From NCBI GenBank assembly GCA_038373865.1, contig JAXGGA010001188.1:101364-165363 (forward strand): DNA of 64,000 bases, in the 5' to 3' direction. Position numbers and translations under genes: made by a program. Positions 28,676-40,763 of this stretch are shown here, piece after piece. Every line of letters starts with the position of its first letter. The first letter of the stretch is position 1. The notes beneath the pieces were generated by a model. That model was given only the letters and a program-made list of their open reading frames with translations. It was not told the DNA's origin and searched no databases. The stretch is from Uloborus plumipes (taxonomy: Eukaryota; Arthropoda; Arachnida; Araneae; Uloboridae).

Positions 28676-29288
28676 AACTTTTTTTGCTTTCAGTACTTTT
28701 TTTAGAAAAACATTTTTTCTTCACTCATTAATGAATAAGTCATTAAAAATGCCAAATTTTAATCACTGTAATCAGCACTGAAATCGCTTTCAGAATTATA
28801 ATATATTGTGTCTCTTCCTACATTCTTACATGGAAAAACAAAGGCAAGGCAGATTCATGGGTCAACTGACGGCACATTTGCATGGGAAATTCCCCCATGT
28901 CTGCGAACAAGCAATTAAGAAAAAAAATGGGCTGATCCGAGGATGGCAAGACAATTCGACCTTTTCTAGAATTTGGAGAAAAGAATTTTTTTTTTCTGTC
29001 ACATTACAAAATAGTTCAGGAGAGGAGGGGCGGGGGGGTCCTGTTCTAGATTCTTTAAAAATCATTAAATACCTTTTTGAAACTCCTTAAAAAGTGCTTC
29101 AATTATATTTCTTATCAAATAAATAAACTATGAATTAACCGAAGAGCCAGCATATTATTCTCTCGTCAATCATTTTAAAAATCTTTACACTATTTCTTTT
29201 AAAGGATTTTAGGCGTTTCATACTATTTGTCATTGTCTATTGATTGCTGTTTCGGTCGGAGAGTTGGGAAATTGATTAAAAACAACTA

Positions 29289-32216
29289 CCGTAAAATGGA
29301 GTGTATAGGAACAGCGGAGTCAATCGGAACAAAACTTCCAAACCGTGCAAAGAAATTCTTCATAAATATACTATTGGGTATTTTTCGCCATTAATTTTTT
29401 TTAGAAAGGTAAGATCATAGAAGGAAAAAGTAGGAAAAAATTACTTTTGTCAATCTGACAACGCTACTGGATTCTAAGGAGGGCTGTACGTGGAATGCTA
29501 GAAAACATCACATTTTCATAGACTGCAAAACTTCATATGCAAGAACAAACCTTCTTATATTTTAAACCTAAGTGTGGTATGTGAGCTAATATTTAGAAAA
29601 GTGCCAATTTGAGTCCCAAGTGAATTTTCACTAGTATTTCAATAACTAGTTAAAAAAATAATTTTCCCCAGAAAGAAGAAAAGTTACTGCTTTCATTTCA
29701 TCTAATAACATCAGAAAAAAAATTTTTTTTTCTTCAGAAAATATTGTTTTTATACATCAGAAATCAGATCGGTAACGTGTCCCCAGTAGCAAAGCTTAGC
29801 ATGCAAACAGGTCATGCGCACTTTCTAACTTCCCAAAAGAACGCACTTGCACAAAAAAAGATTCTATTTTTACTCCTTTGTTAATATTTTATTTCATTTT
29901 TGTTTTAATCGATTTCTGATTTTCTAGCCGATGCGAAATAAGCGTGTCCCAAGTTCCGCTGTCAGAGTGGTAACAATAACTTCCGATCAATGTTTACGCT
30001 CCTAAAATCATTTCCTGTACCTATACCACGTGATACTGAGTACCTGGTAGGATGTTTTATCGAATCGTAATTAAAAATTTGCATTTCTGCATCTAAAATT
30101 GTAGGTAAGATTTTTTAAAGTGATTTTATAAAATGTGTGTCATTTGAGTCATCAGATCGGTAACACGCTCTAAAATGCGCAGTTTTTATTATTTTAAAAA
30201 TTATTTTATATATAAGTATAGTCCTTTATTACAAGTGAAAAAACCACGTGTTTGATTTTGGTTTAGTGCGATCGACTCGGAAATAAAAAAAAACTTTGTC
30301 AGTTTGTCAGATCGGTAACAGTCAGAGCGGTAACATTGAAAAACAGCGAATATGTTACAGAACTAACTCACACGTTTCAGAATTATAAAAAGCAAAAATC
30401 ATAGGTTTTAGCCATATATATTAAATATTTTTGTTCTTAAAAAATGAAAAGCAATGAGTTTTAGTACAATTGCTTCATTTGTGGTTTGTATGACCTAACA
30501 ATAGAAGTTAGTAAAATAAGAAAAATTGACACTGCAGAAATTAAGTTACATAAATATTATTATTTTATTTATTTATTTATTTTTTTTTTGGTGCTTCAAT
30601 TTCTCATAACTTCGCTAAATAACTAGATAATAACTAGCATGCTAAATTTGAATTTCTGATCAAGAAATTAAATTTCCTGCCAAAAGAAAGAAAAGCAAGC
30701 AGCAGAGTTGTGTGTTGAAAAAGTTGAAGTTGTGTGTTGTTTCAAAACAAAACAAATGTTTCATTAGCTTGGATTTGGTAATCTCATAATTTATTTTATC
30801 TAAAAACCTTATCGCTCATTTTTATTTCTATGAAATGCTTTTTTATAATGAAATTTGATTTTTTAGCCTAATATATATATTTTAATATAATTATCTTAAT
30901 TCTATGTTAAAACTGCAAGGAAATGATATCATATTTAGAGATGTTAACGAAGACTGAAAGCATAAACTCAAATATGTAGCTCATATTAGCATCAGATCTG
31001 TAACATTCATCAGATCTGTAACGGCTTAAAAGTGAGTAATCTAAGGAGGGGGTAAATAACTTCCTTGACCTCCCCCCTTTTATTTTCTTGCATTTAGACA
31101 CAATTTAGACTTAAAATCCAATATTAGTTTTTTTCTGCAAAAATTTTTTTTTCCCAGAAAACTCCAACTTCAAATTGGCACTTTTCTAAATATTGGCTCA
31201 TGTTTCAATTTTACATGTATCTGAACAACAGAATACCGCATTAGAATTTACATTTTTTATAAATTGTGTCGTAAAAATGAAGAATTCTGAAAAATGCCAT
31301 AGGGAAAAAAAAAAATGCGGAGTGAATCGGAACACTTTGTTCTGTTGTTCCAATTCAAACTTATTTGAAGGAAACTGTTTGAAAAATCAAGATTCTAACC
31401 CCAATTCCTCTAATCAAGACAAGGACAAGGATTTATTACTGTTTATCCCTTCTCGTGAGCAACTAGATCTTAGAATGACAAAAAGTTGCAGATTTCATAA
31501 GGTTTTTTCTCCATGAGACTTCTTTTTATTTAAAATACGAGGGGGAAAGTCATATAGACTTTATATAGCAAAAGGCAAGCATACAGACAGTGATGAATAA
31601 GCGGAAAAATCTTTCAGGACAATCCCCGAAATCCAGAGATTTTAAGAAACTAAAGAAAAGGCAGAGATCATCCCGGAAGATGCTATGAAAAAACTTAAGA
31701 CAAGTAAGTCACAATTGCTAGTTTTAAGGACAAGTACATATTTGTGGACGACATGAGGGACTTCCGTTCCTGTTAAATCTTTGTATTTCAATTCAAAAGC
31801 ATTTCTTAAAATTACTTTTCTTTTTTCATGAGTTCAAAATTATTTTGAATTTTGCCAAATTATAAAGGTTTACTGGTATTGAAATTATACTTTTATTTGA
31901 CAGTAATTATCTGTTCTTGTTCTCCCCCATCAATATTACTCATGTTTGTGAGACCTATTATAGGTTTCATGGAAAAAAAAATAAAAATTTTAACATGTGT
32001 TCCGATTGACCCCTATCAGCGGGGTGATTCGGAACACCCATAATTTCCTATATATTTTAATAACAACTGTTCAAAATATTTTGTATTTACTTGGAATATC
32101 AAAAGTAAAGCAAGACCGAAGTTCTTACTCAGAAAATCAAATTGAAAAAAAAAATCTTTTAACTGCTTTTTTTACAATCAAAGCTGAAAAGTGTTCCGAT
32201 TCACCCCATTTTACGG
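29289..32216. mobile_element. TIR element CCGTAAAATGG with TA duplication
   Basis: The left end CCGTAAAATGGAGTG and right end CACCCCATTTTACGG are flanked by TA on both sides (29287-29288, 32217-32218), the Tc1/mariner-type target. The motif GTGAATCGGAACA or a variant recurs at the left end (about 29299-29326), at about 31319, at 31998-32036 on both strands and at the right TIR. The 2.9 kb includes a nested 1.6 kb element. No transposase is readable; frames at 31193-31516 and 31852-32317 have no motif. A truncated relative lies at 52512. Confidence 0.75.
29582..31200. mobile_element. Nested TIR element with seven TCAGATCGGTAAC motifs
   Basis: TGAGCTAATATTTAGAAAAG (29582) and its continuation GTGCCAATTTGA are mirrored by TCAAATTGGCAC and CTTTTCTAAATATTGGCTCA (to 31200), TIRs of about 32 bp with one mismatch. 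The relative at 52.5 kb lacks this block, which supports it being an insertion. TCAGATCGGTAAC or a one-to-two-base variant occurs near 29764, 29962, 30152, 30307, 30322, 30992 and 31010, all in the same orientation. There is no coding region. Confidence 0.75.
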
Positions 32217-32881
32217 TATGTAACTATACTGAAAATCGATGTAAGAAAGTGATTTTTGTTTATATTTTCACCTCCCTCGCTCTTCCTCTCTGTCGATTAA
32301 TGTTAATTGTTTGTTAAACTACAAATCTTAGTTTGCAAAAGAATGCAGAACATTTATAAATTTTTTGTTTGTCTATTTTTCCAACATATTTTTGATATCC
32401 CAATTGCCGCATACAAGGCCTCAAAATGCAGCATTTTAAAACTCTTTTTCAAACTCTTCACCAGACCCGCAAAAATTGCGCATATTCTACCCCATTTAAA
32501 TGAGTTCATTGCATCTCTCTTTTAATACCCCTACCCCAATAAAGGTCAGTCCAAACAATTAGCACCAAAAATATAAATTAAATAAAAAACACACACAAGA
32601 AACAGCAAGAGGAGGGGGAATCAGTGAGAAAAAAGACTCATAACACACAAAAATGTGTTTGTTTGGTCAATGTGCGAAATGGGCCTTCTCCGAAAATTTT
32701 TTTTGGATACGGCCTTGCGACGCACGTAATGCATTATCTGTAAGCAGTCAAAATGTGTTTGGTAATCTCAACAACAATTAAGTCAGAGTAAATGACAAAA
32801 ATTTGTGTCTTAGCGAGTCTAGTACTTTCATATTCTTAGGAAATCAAGCAAAAACACACACACTTATACATATATATATAT

Positions 32882-33252
32882 CTGTGGCTTGGTTCTAAAA
32901 GGGCCAATGTCATTTTTTTCACATTCTGTGTTATTTACATCAAAAGTTTTCAATTTAGTAAAACTCTAATTCTACACAAAGGTCAATGTCTAATATCAAA
33001 CTAAAATTGGTTGCATTTCCATTATAATGTCAGCCAATGTCATAATATTTACATAAAATAGTAACAGGTTAAAAATTGCATATGATAAAATAATGTTTCT
33101 TTACAACAAACAATAAACAAATACCAAAAAATAATAATGGGAATCTTAATGTAAGAAAGTTATAGCATTCTAAAAAATCTCAAATCTCTTTCATCGCCTT
33201 TTTCTCGAAACTTAACATTTTTGACTCAGGCCCTTTTAGAACCAAGCCACAG
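32882..33252. mobile_element. Miniature TIR element with CCAATGTC motifs
   Basis: CTGTGGCTTGGTTCTAAAAG at the left is exactly mirrored by CTTTTAGAACCAAGCCACAG at the right. Both flanks are ATATATAT, so the duplication could be 8 bp or simply TA. GCCAATGTC or GTCAATGTC occurs about three times inside (32904, 32982, 33034), the first adjoining the TIR. It is 371 bp and non-coding. Confidence 0.85.
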
Positions 33253-33274
33253 ATATATATTACTATCTTTCAAC

Positions 33275-34071
33275 TAGGGATGCACCGATTAATCGTCAGT
33301 ACCGATTAATCGGTCACAATCTGCCACTTTTCCGATTATTATTAATCGGCAACATCAGACCGATTAATCGGCCAAAAAATATTTTTTTAATTTTATTCTT
33401 AAAATATACTTTCACTAAAAAACTACGATGAATAATTTTATTAACAGTAATAATAATACTCACCACTTGATATAAAGTTTTTAATAAATTAATTTACTTT
33501 GAATAAATATACACATAGACAATGTTGCAACATTTTTCATGTGGAGACAGTTTCCTCCTAGTACAGTGTTTTAGATAACCTCTAATTTTCACAAAGAATA
33601 AAAGTCTTGAATTAAATTGCTACAAATTATTAAAAAATTTAAATTAAAAGTACTCCTAAATTAGAGTACAAACTCCTTTCCCCCTTTTCTGAATTTTTAT
33701 GTCCAATTAACATAATTAACAATGCGTTAATGTAATGTTACACCTTTTCACGTTATTGTCACGTTATCTCATGTTATTGTCAATACACCCTGTGTATTGA
33801 GAATAACATGAAAATTGGTTTTATGAAATTTGATAAAATGTTGAAATTATTTTGTGAAAATTGGAAAAATGGAAAAAAAATCTTCTCTTGGAAATAAATT
33901 ACTTACTATTTCTAAACTCGGAATTGTACAAGAGAGAAAAAACAGTGATGATAAAATTGGTAGTGTTAAAAACAATCCTCCTTATCTTTAATCGGCTGAG
34001 CCGATTAATCGGCCGATTATCAACAGACGATTAATCGGTAATCGGCCAATTTGCTTATCGGTGCATCTCTA
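33275..34071. mobile_element. TAGGGATG hAT-like element, copy 1
   Basis: TAGGGATGCACCGATTAATC at the left; the right end inverts to TAGAGATGCACCGATAAGC. Flanks CTTTCAAC (33267-33274) and CTTTTAAC (34072-34079) match at 7 of 8. The palindrome CCGATTAATCGG is repeated several times near both ends. The interior is AT-rich with no transposase. Copies 2 and 3 are at 48575 and 49829. Confidence 0.85.
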
Positions 34072-34378
34072 CTTTTAACTGTAATTTATCAGGAAAATAT
34101 CTGAGCCCCCCCCCCTAAAATTTCGCTTATGGGCGCCCATGTTTATAGCATGAAGCTTAGCGTAAAATAGACTCAAAGTCATCAATGGGAGGTCCTATGA
34201 CCAGGGTTGCCAGACGCCCCGGATTTCAAGGGACAGTCCCGTATTTTGAAAAATTGTCCCGCGTCTCGGGGAGCTTCCATACGGGACGGCTAAAGTCCCG
34301 TATTCTGACTAAAGGATACCAGAAATTTCTTGAAACAGCTGCAAATTAGCAGTGAAATTGGTTTAATTTCACAGATAA

Positions 34379-35574
34379 AAATCTGCTTTTATTTTAAGAC
34401 CAAAGGCTTTAATTGATAAGGTCCAGTTTTCAGACTTGTCAGAGATCGTAGAACAGTTGCATATTAAAAATAGAGTATCCGTAGATGATCTATACGATGA
34501 GTTTTCATTAATAAAAGAAGTTCTTAAAAGCTTAGTTGCACAAAGAGATGTGAGTGTCGACGATAAGTAGTCCGCGTTGTTTCAGAAAAGCTCAGAATTA
34601 CCAAATTCGTTTAAAGTTGTTTCCTTTTGTCTTAGCATTTCACCATCTAATTCAAAGGTTCTCCCAAAGTCCAGATCTCCATGGAACCCCTCTTACAAAT
34701 TACTAATATTGTGGACCCCCTCCCCCCCCCCCGAGAAAAAAAACAACACTTGGTTTATACATTTTAATCTTTTTTTTTTATAATGTTTTCACGTTTTTTT
34801 TTCTTTTCATTTATTTATTCATTGTTCTGTATATTTTTTAGTTTTCCTGCCTAGTTTTCATTACTTAACATTTTTTGAGCTATGGAGGTAAAAGTCTATT
34901 AGAAACTTAATTAGGAATAAAAATGTAACCTAATTTCTACAACAAGTTTCCTAATACTTCGAACGAACTTTTGGAATTTGTGAACAAAACAATGCTTGCT
35001 TAATTTAAATGTGATCATTTTTCACACGAATTATATTAGTATGACGTATTGGGATTTTAACTAATATCCGTGGTTGGCACAAACCTAAACTGACATTGTC
35101 GTAATGCTTTGAAGGATTATTATTTTTGGATTAGGAATATGTTAAAATTTAGGTTATTGGAGGGTTTCCTGCGGTCTGAGTTTGCGTAAAGAAGAGTTTT
35201 TTTTATTCTTTATAAATGTGCTTTCGTTTTGAATTTAAATATATTGCTACTCGTCCTCCAATTTTTTGCATAAAAGCGCTACAGTCCATTTGATATGAAC
35301 TCCCGGACCCCCGGGGCTCACGGACAACACTTTGCGATATTCTAATTCATTTGTTGAACGAATATTTTCACATATGAATTTAAAATGGACTGACGTAGGA
35401 AACAGTTGATTAAAGCAGAGTTAATCAAAGGTTCAACTAATTAAAGCAGAACTTATTGTGACTATCAATTCATTAAATATAAGTTGCAATGAAATTTATA
35501 ACAACTTAAAGACACATAAAAATTTGAAAAGAATTATTTCAGGACTAAAATCAAATAGCAAATATGGGTTTTGA
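34379..35574 (+). pseudogene. hAT transposase C-terminal region, interrupted
   Basis: The 34379-34653 and 35349-35574 segments join across a target duplication to give the end of a hAT transposase. The first part includes KALIDKVQFSDLSEIVEQ, then VSVDDLYDEFSLI and a UAG (34568-34570) where Trp is expected. ELPNSFKVVSFCLSI then leads into the dimerisation motif SNSFVERIFSHM, followed by LIKAELIV and NEIYNNLKTHKN, with stop at 35572-35574. LSI..SNSFVER.FS is the signature of the hAT C-terminal dimerisation domain. Between the motifs, a roughly 33-bp tandem duplication near 35404-35448 brings in two further stops. The N-terminal catalytic region is absent. It is non-functional. Confidence 0.85.
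34654..35340. mobile_element. Insertion inside the hAT transposase remnant
   Basis: An 8-bp TCTAATTC (34646-34653 and 35341-35348) brackets 687 bp. Removing the insert and one copy restores the reading frame through SNSFVER, which confirms the boundaries. The ends are AAAGGTTCTCCCAAAGTCC and, inverted, ATATCGCAAAGTGTTGTCC: weak TIRs of hAT style (GGTTCTC near one end). C/G-rich patches lie near both ends (34718-34732, 35303-35317). A 68-codon frame at the left border is chimeric. Confidence 0.85.
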
Positions 35575-37933
35575 AGATATAGGATTAATTTATTAATAAT
35601 CATTAAGGTTCTGAATTTTAGTTTGGTTTTGTTAACCTCTTTTGGCTTGTTCAAATTGTAACTCTTAATTGTATGTCTGATCAGTTGTAAAATCCACATG
35701 TTCATTAATGGCACAGTAAATTATTTTACTCATTCAGATTTTAACCTTGGCTCGTGTCACAATAAGTTTAACTCTATGATTCCTTACATTAATGTGATAG
35801 ATTAAGTAGTCCCATTTAACAAGAGAACTGCTCGATTGCACCGTTTCTCTTATCGCGAGCGCAAATAAAAAAAAACTAATTAGTACCTGTTCCTATCAAC
35901 GTCGATCTGTATACTGTTCCGTCTATTATTTTTACTATTTCCTTCTATTGTTTCCGTCTATTATTATCCATCTATTAATATTGCCCACCTTCACCCCTAG
36001 AAACCTGTCCCGTATTTACTGTTCTAAGATCTGGCAACCCTGATTTGCATGCAGACGGGTTAGAATGATATTGGTGTAAATCAGAAATTAAATTAGCCAT
36101 GGATTTAGATTTCCTTTAGTTTCTCGGTTAAGTGCACTAATTGTGCAAAAAAAAAAAAAAAAAAAAATAATAATAATAATAAAAAGAAAGAAAAAAAAAA
36201 CTGCATCTAGCCCCCTAGATTTAATTTCGAATTTGGGTAAAAAGTATATTTGAATTCCAATGTCCAGATTTAAATTTTGAATTTTTCAAAATTTCAAAAT
36301 TTCGTAATTATGAATTATTGTGCGAATCTACTAGAATGAAATATAAATGAAAAATTAATTCGCGCCTGTCATATTATGTCTGGTGATTTTCCATATTAAA
36401 CATATCCATGAAAAAAGAAGTTTTAATTAGGAAGCGGAAAAAAAAGGAATGGTTATTATGATCAAGTTGCATCCGTACCCTCATCATAAAGACTACCCTG
36501 CGGAACAAAAAAATTATAAAATCTGCGGCACACATTTATTTTGTTAATGGTTTTTGCAAACACGTGCATAAGACATACACAGTATGAATTTTCCTTTTTT
36601 TTCGACTGACTCTGGTTCTTGAGATAAACGAAACGCAAGAAATCAATGAAAAAATTGAAACTACCATCCTAAAGATCTATTAATTCGATTATTCCCACTA
36701 ATTTTTTTCACGCATATAGGTATGATAATTTTACAAATAAGGTGCCTTGAAAATATCAGTTTGTGTCTTATTGTGAGTTTGAAAGTGTTTTTTTTTCTTT
36801 AAAAATATGAGTTCTTCACGAAAACGTTATGCTAACCCTCACACTTGAAGATGGGGAATTTTTTATTAGGTCAACAAAGGGGGAGGGGTGTATACTAAAT
36901 ATCCGTGTTTCATATGTCTGCAGGATAAACGCGCAAAAATAACATTGAATCAGAAAGATCTAGCCTTTGAGGAAAAAATATGGAAGTAGGAAAAGCCAGC
37001 CTTATTCATGAACAGCCAATAAGCCTAGAGAGTATTCTGCTTCTACCATTTCACATCAAGCTTGGGCAAATTAAACAATTCATTAAAGTCCTTAAGACTG
37101 GTGACTGTTTTGAATATGTGTGTCAAAAATTTCCAGAACCATGCAGTATCAGACTGTCGGGCATATCAGAATGCCCTTATATTTCAGTCAGCCCGCTTAC
37201 ATCGACCATAAAACCAGCTTATTGATGGAACTTTTATTCCGAAAATTATTTTTAAAAAGTTAAAAGAAGAAATTATTTCATGTGGAACATTTAGGCCTGC
37301 TCAATAACAGGCGCAAAGCGGGATACTTCAGAGGAAGCATCAGTCAACTGCATGCTGTTTGGCTGTTTTATGTAAACGGTTGCTATTGGAAATGTCTAAT
37401 ACCGACCAAAAGCTCAAATCCCGATTATTGAATTTATTTCATAGTTGCACCTAATTCGTTTTCAAACATTTTCGTAATGATTGGACATTACCAATTCTTT
37501 TCCTGACATTTTGTAAAAGTTCTGCAATCTTTTGAATGTTTACGTAGAGTAAATTTTTAACGTATTCCGGAATAAGGCAGCATTCTGGTAATCGATCCAG
37601 GCAGCATTCAATGGTATAAATTTTCATGACTTAATGCCAATCTCTATAATGCATTGCTTCATAGCTTCATTGCCGAGTAAAACAAAAGAACACACAATGG
37701 CCCGATATGCCCTCATCTGCAAGCAATTAGAAGGTGGTGACGCCAGTGTTTATGAACACGATGAAAGACCCATCTGCATACTTTCCGACGTGATCAATTT
37801 TAAATATGCGTACTTTCCTCTCATTAGCTCGGCAGTTCAGCCCAAATGCCAAGGTTGCCGGCTAAAAGTAGGAAGTTGGCCACTTTTGGTAGCTATTATG
37901 CCCCTCGCCGGCCATTTTTCTTGCTTCGACATC

Positions 37934-37948
37934 ATTTGCATTTAATTA
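37934..37948. promoter_or_regulatory. Octamer plus homeodomain core
   Basis: ATTTGCAT, the POU octamer, directly adjoins TTAATTA, a homeodomain core. The surrounding island (about 37.83-38.17 kb) is CpG-richer than its neighbours and also contains GCCAT and CGCGCACGCGCA motifs. Regulatory function is inference. Confidence 0.25.
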
Positions 37949-38920
37949 TCCGCATTACGGAGGTGTTCCCCTTCACGCTTTTGTGCGAGTCGCGCACGCG
38001 CAGTCTCATTAAGCCACCTCAAAAAACGGGCAGATTTCCGATAAGCTATGCGAGCTTAACCGAGCTTTAAAAGCCTGTAATTTGCAAGGTCTGTTCGTGG
38101 CTTTGTGTCATGTAATAGCCTACTGAATAGATCCTGCAAGCCACCTCCGTCTGGTTATTATCATTCTAATTTTCCTCGCTTTCTCCGAAAAAATCACCTG
38201 CGAAACGTTCCATTAGCACATTTTATTGTTCGTTAATTACCCTGTAATATCTTGATTCTTGCCTCTTTGCTCCTCTCCCCTCTCTTACTGCTTTTTTTTT
38301 CTCTTCAAAAACGCCAAAAGACGCTATTTTTCAGACCTTACGTCACCTCATGAATCTTTCCTCCTGTTAGGTTTTCTGACGTGTTCATCAGCGTCGGTAT
38401 AGTTGGCTAGATTTTTTTAGCTGTGCAAGCAAATAGACTCTTCCTGTAAGTAGAATAGTATTTTGTGATGCCTAAGATGGATCTACATAGCTAACATTAT
38501 TTCGCTTCTAAATTTCATGTCTATGTACAGACTTCCAGAAAAGATAATATATACTTTCTGCATTATTTCTAAACGAACTTTGCACTTTTATACAAAAATC
38601 ACATCAATCTTATTTATAAAATAAGTTCCTGACTATACTGACTTCCTATAAGCGCAGAAGTGGTATCTGCAGTGGAGCTCAAACTGAGATAAAACTATTT
38701 AAAGTTTTACGCCTCCATGTATTTGATTCAGATGAAACTTTTTCAGAATTTTTTAAAAAATATTTCCCGTTCTCAAATTACCATATGATTTTGTATTTAG
38801 GTAAAATTTGTCACAAAGAGCCACCTGGTGGTGATACCTCAATTCTGTTAAATAGTGCAGATGCGACTTTTATGCGACTTTTTTTGCAAGCTTTCTTGAT
38901 TGCAAAATCTATTGTACAAA

Positions 38921-38954
38921 GGGCAATTCCATCATTACAGCTGTAACAATCAAA
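38921..38954. mobile_element. Single end of a GGGCAATTCCA element
   Basis: GGGCAATTCCA, preceded by CAAA, is followed by TTACAGCTGTAAC. This is the same TIR as the elements at 14555 and 19434, again beside a palindromic GTAAC-containing motif. No right end was found, so it is probably a truncated copy. Confidence 0.4.
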
Positions 38955-40763
38955 TTTTAAGCATTATCTTTATTTTTTGTAACCAAGGAATTCGCTCCAA
39001 AATTTAGGATAGCATAAATAACATCGACTTATACAAGGAGATGGGGGGGAGGGGTGGAGGGGGTAAATTTTTATCTGACTAAATTGTACTTATGTGCGTT
39101 TAAAATTTGATTGGTACGTCCGTAATGGGGTATTTGCCGCTAAAATGACACTTATTATTGTTGTTATTATTATTACTATTGTTTTACGAATAGTACAGTA
39201 GACCTGTGGTAGCAGTGCTTGCTCTCTTTTAAGAGCGCCCCCGCTTACTTCATTATTTTCCGAATCAGACTCGCTTTCAACGTGGACATTCAAAAATATG
39301 AGGATCTGTAAAAGTTTTCTGAGACAGTTCGGACCAGATCTTTACTATGATCCAATAGATGTTGTAAGTCACTTAATATTTCCTGTAATTCGACTCCAGT
39401 AAATTTCATTAATTTTTGCAAGAAAATAATTATATGCAGTGATTACTACTCCGATTATTGTTATCAATTTTCAAATCAGCTGGATTGGTCCGTACTCTCT
39501 CCCTCAAACGCAATGTCATTTTGCTACGTGCTATAGCATAAGAAAGATGAAAATATTACAAAATAGAAAGTTATCAAGTTCATGCAGGTATGATTACAGA
39601 AGATTATGATCCAAGATTAGCGATTTATGAGCTCTGGCTCTTTAACGGAACCCGAAATCTACAGCACTGATTCCACACACACGCTTCTTATAGCTGATAA
39701 TACCGGAGGATAAGAATAGGAATTTCTCAATAGAGATCTGAGAAGAGATGAAGCATACGTTATAAGTTTTTTTAAATATAGCTAAAAACTTCTTCTGTGA
39801 CATGCCTTAGCAATAAATACTGCACGGGGAAGCTATAAAAGTAAGAAAAAGATTGTTAACAGTTTTCGAAAGCCTTAATATGCCTTTTAAAACCCTCAAA
39901 AATGCAAAATATTCTTGGAATTAAAATGTTTGGTATTCTTCTCAATGAGAAGTGCAGTTAAGTATTTATGTAGCTGTCAGCTAAATGAGTAGTTCAGAAG
40001 TTGATCCGGTTAGGGGAGAAAAATAGAGAGAAAATTAATGATTTTTCTAGATCACTCATTAAAGCTTTAAGGTAATTTTATTTAAACAGAAAGGTTAATC
40101 ACAATTTTTCCAATTTTTAATCAGAAAAATACATAATTATTTTGTCATCTACTTTTTTTGCTTTAATGACTAAGAAACATGTAATTTTTCTCATCAAAAC
40201 TTTCAAAAATTTGAAAGAATCTATAAAAAGTACTCAGCTGCGGTGATTGAAATGTCTGTCAATGTTTGACCCCTTCAACGTTATAAACCAGCCTGATGCT
40301 ATTAAAATGATAACTTCTTTCGATGATTATGTGGAGCTTACTACCTTTGCTGAGTTGAGCTGCCATAAAGCAAATTGAATAGTCAATAGCAAATGTGCAA
40401 AACAAATATTCATTTGATGTGAAACAAAATGCAACATTTTTTTGCTTTATAAACCTTCATCAGATATGGTATATACACTTTACTCGCATTATACAAATGA
40501 CTAAAATAATCACTTCGACACGTCTAATTATGAAAATTGACAAAAGAAGAATTGAATTTACTCTCCGACATATGACACGGAAGCTTCTGCAGTTTTTTTT
40601 CTTTTCTTTTCTTTTTTTTTGAAATGAAAATTTTTGTACGAGGTTTTAGGAATTTTGACCCGCAACCTTCTTGTGTGACAAAAGTCACGTGTAGTTGTTG
40701 CCAAAAACAATGAAAAATAATTGTAAATAGAAATTTAATTTTGTGATAAATATGGAAAAAAAA

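Larger units (their letters stand above)
28577..34141. mobile_element. Composite hAT-like element (5.6 kb) holding several insertions
   Basis: The left end CATGTGCGCCCATAGGGG and right end (inverted) CATGGGCGCCCATAAGC share 13 of 14 terminal bases. The flanks TTTATAGC at 28569-28576 and 34142-34149 are identical 8-bp duplications, as for hAT. Within it lie the elements at 29289-32216 (itself containing 29582-31200), 32882-33252 and 33275-34071. Removing these leaves roughly 1.5 kb of original, non-coding element. The left end has expanded G and C runs. Confidence 0.8.
34202..36042. mobile_element. hAT element carrying a transposase remnant
   Basis: CAGGGTTGCCAGA (34202) and TCTGGCAACCCTG (to 36042) are perfect 13-bp TIRs of hAT form, and both ends carry CCCGTATTT-type subterminal sequence. 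Flanking octamers (CCTATGAC, ATTTGCAT) do not match, so the TSD is eroded or one end belongs to another copy. It contains a transposase pseudogene on the plus strand, and 687 bp of a younger insertion. Confidence 0.75.
36043..40763. other. Intergenic stretch with a possible regulatory island
   Basis: No gene is recognised in 4.7 kb. It contains an A/AAT tract (36148-36200), a GC-balanced island (about 37.83-38.17 kb) with a POU/homeodomain-like site, and a lone element end at 38921. Frames at 36980-37225, 37634-37945 and 39090-39293 (minus) show no known motif. The last is followed by a GTAAGC donor-like site in the minus sense, but no partner exon was found. Confidence 0.5.

Noticed and set aside
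39090..39293. Minus-strand frame with an acidic SESDSENNE stretch next to a GTAAGC donor-like site
   Set aside because: No partner exon, upstream start or acceptor could be found, and the tail translates AT-rich triplets.
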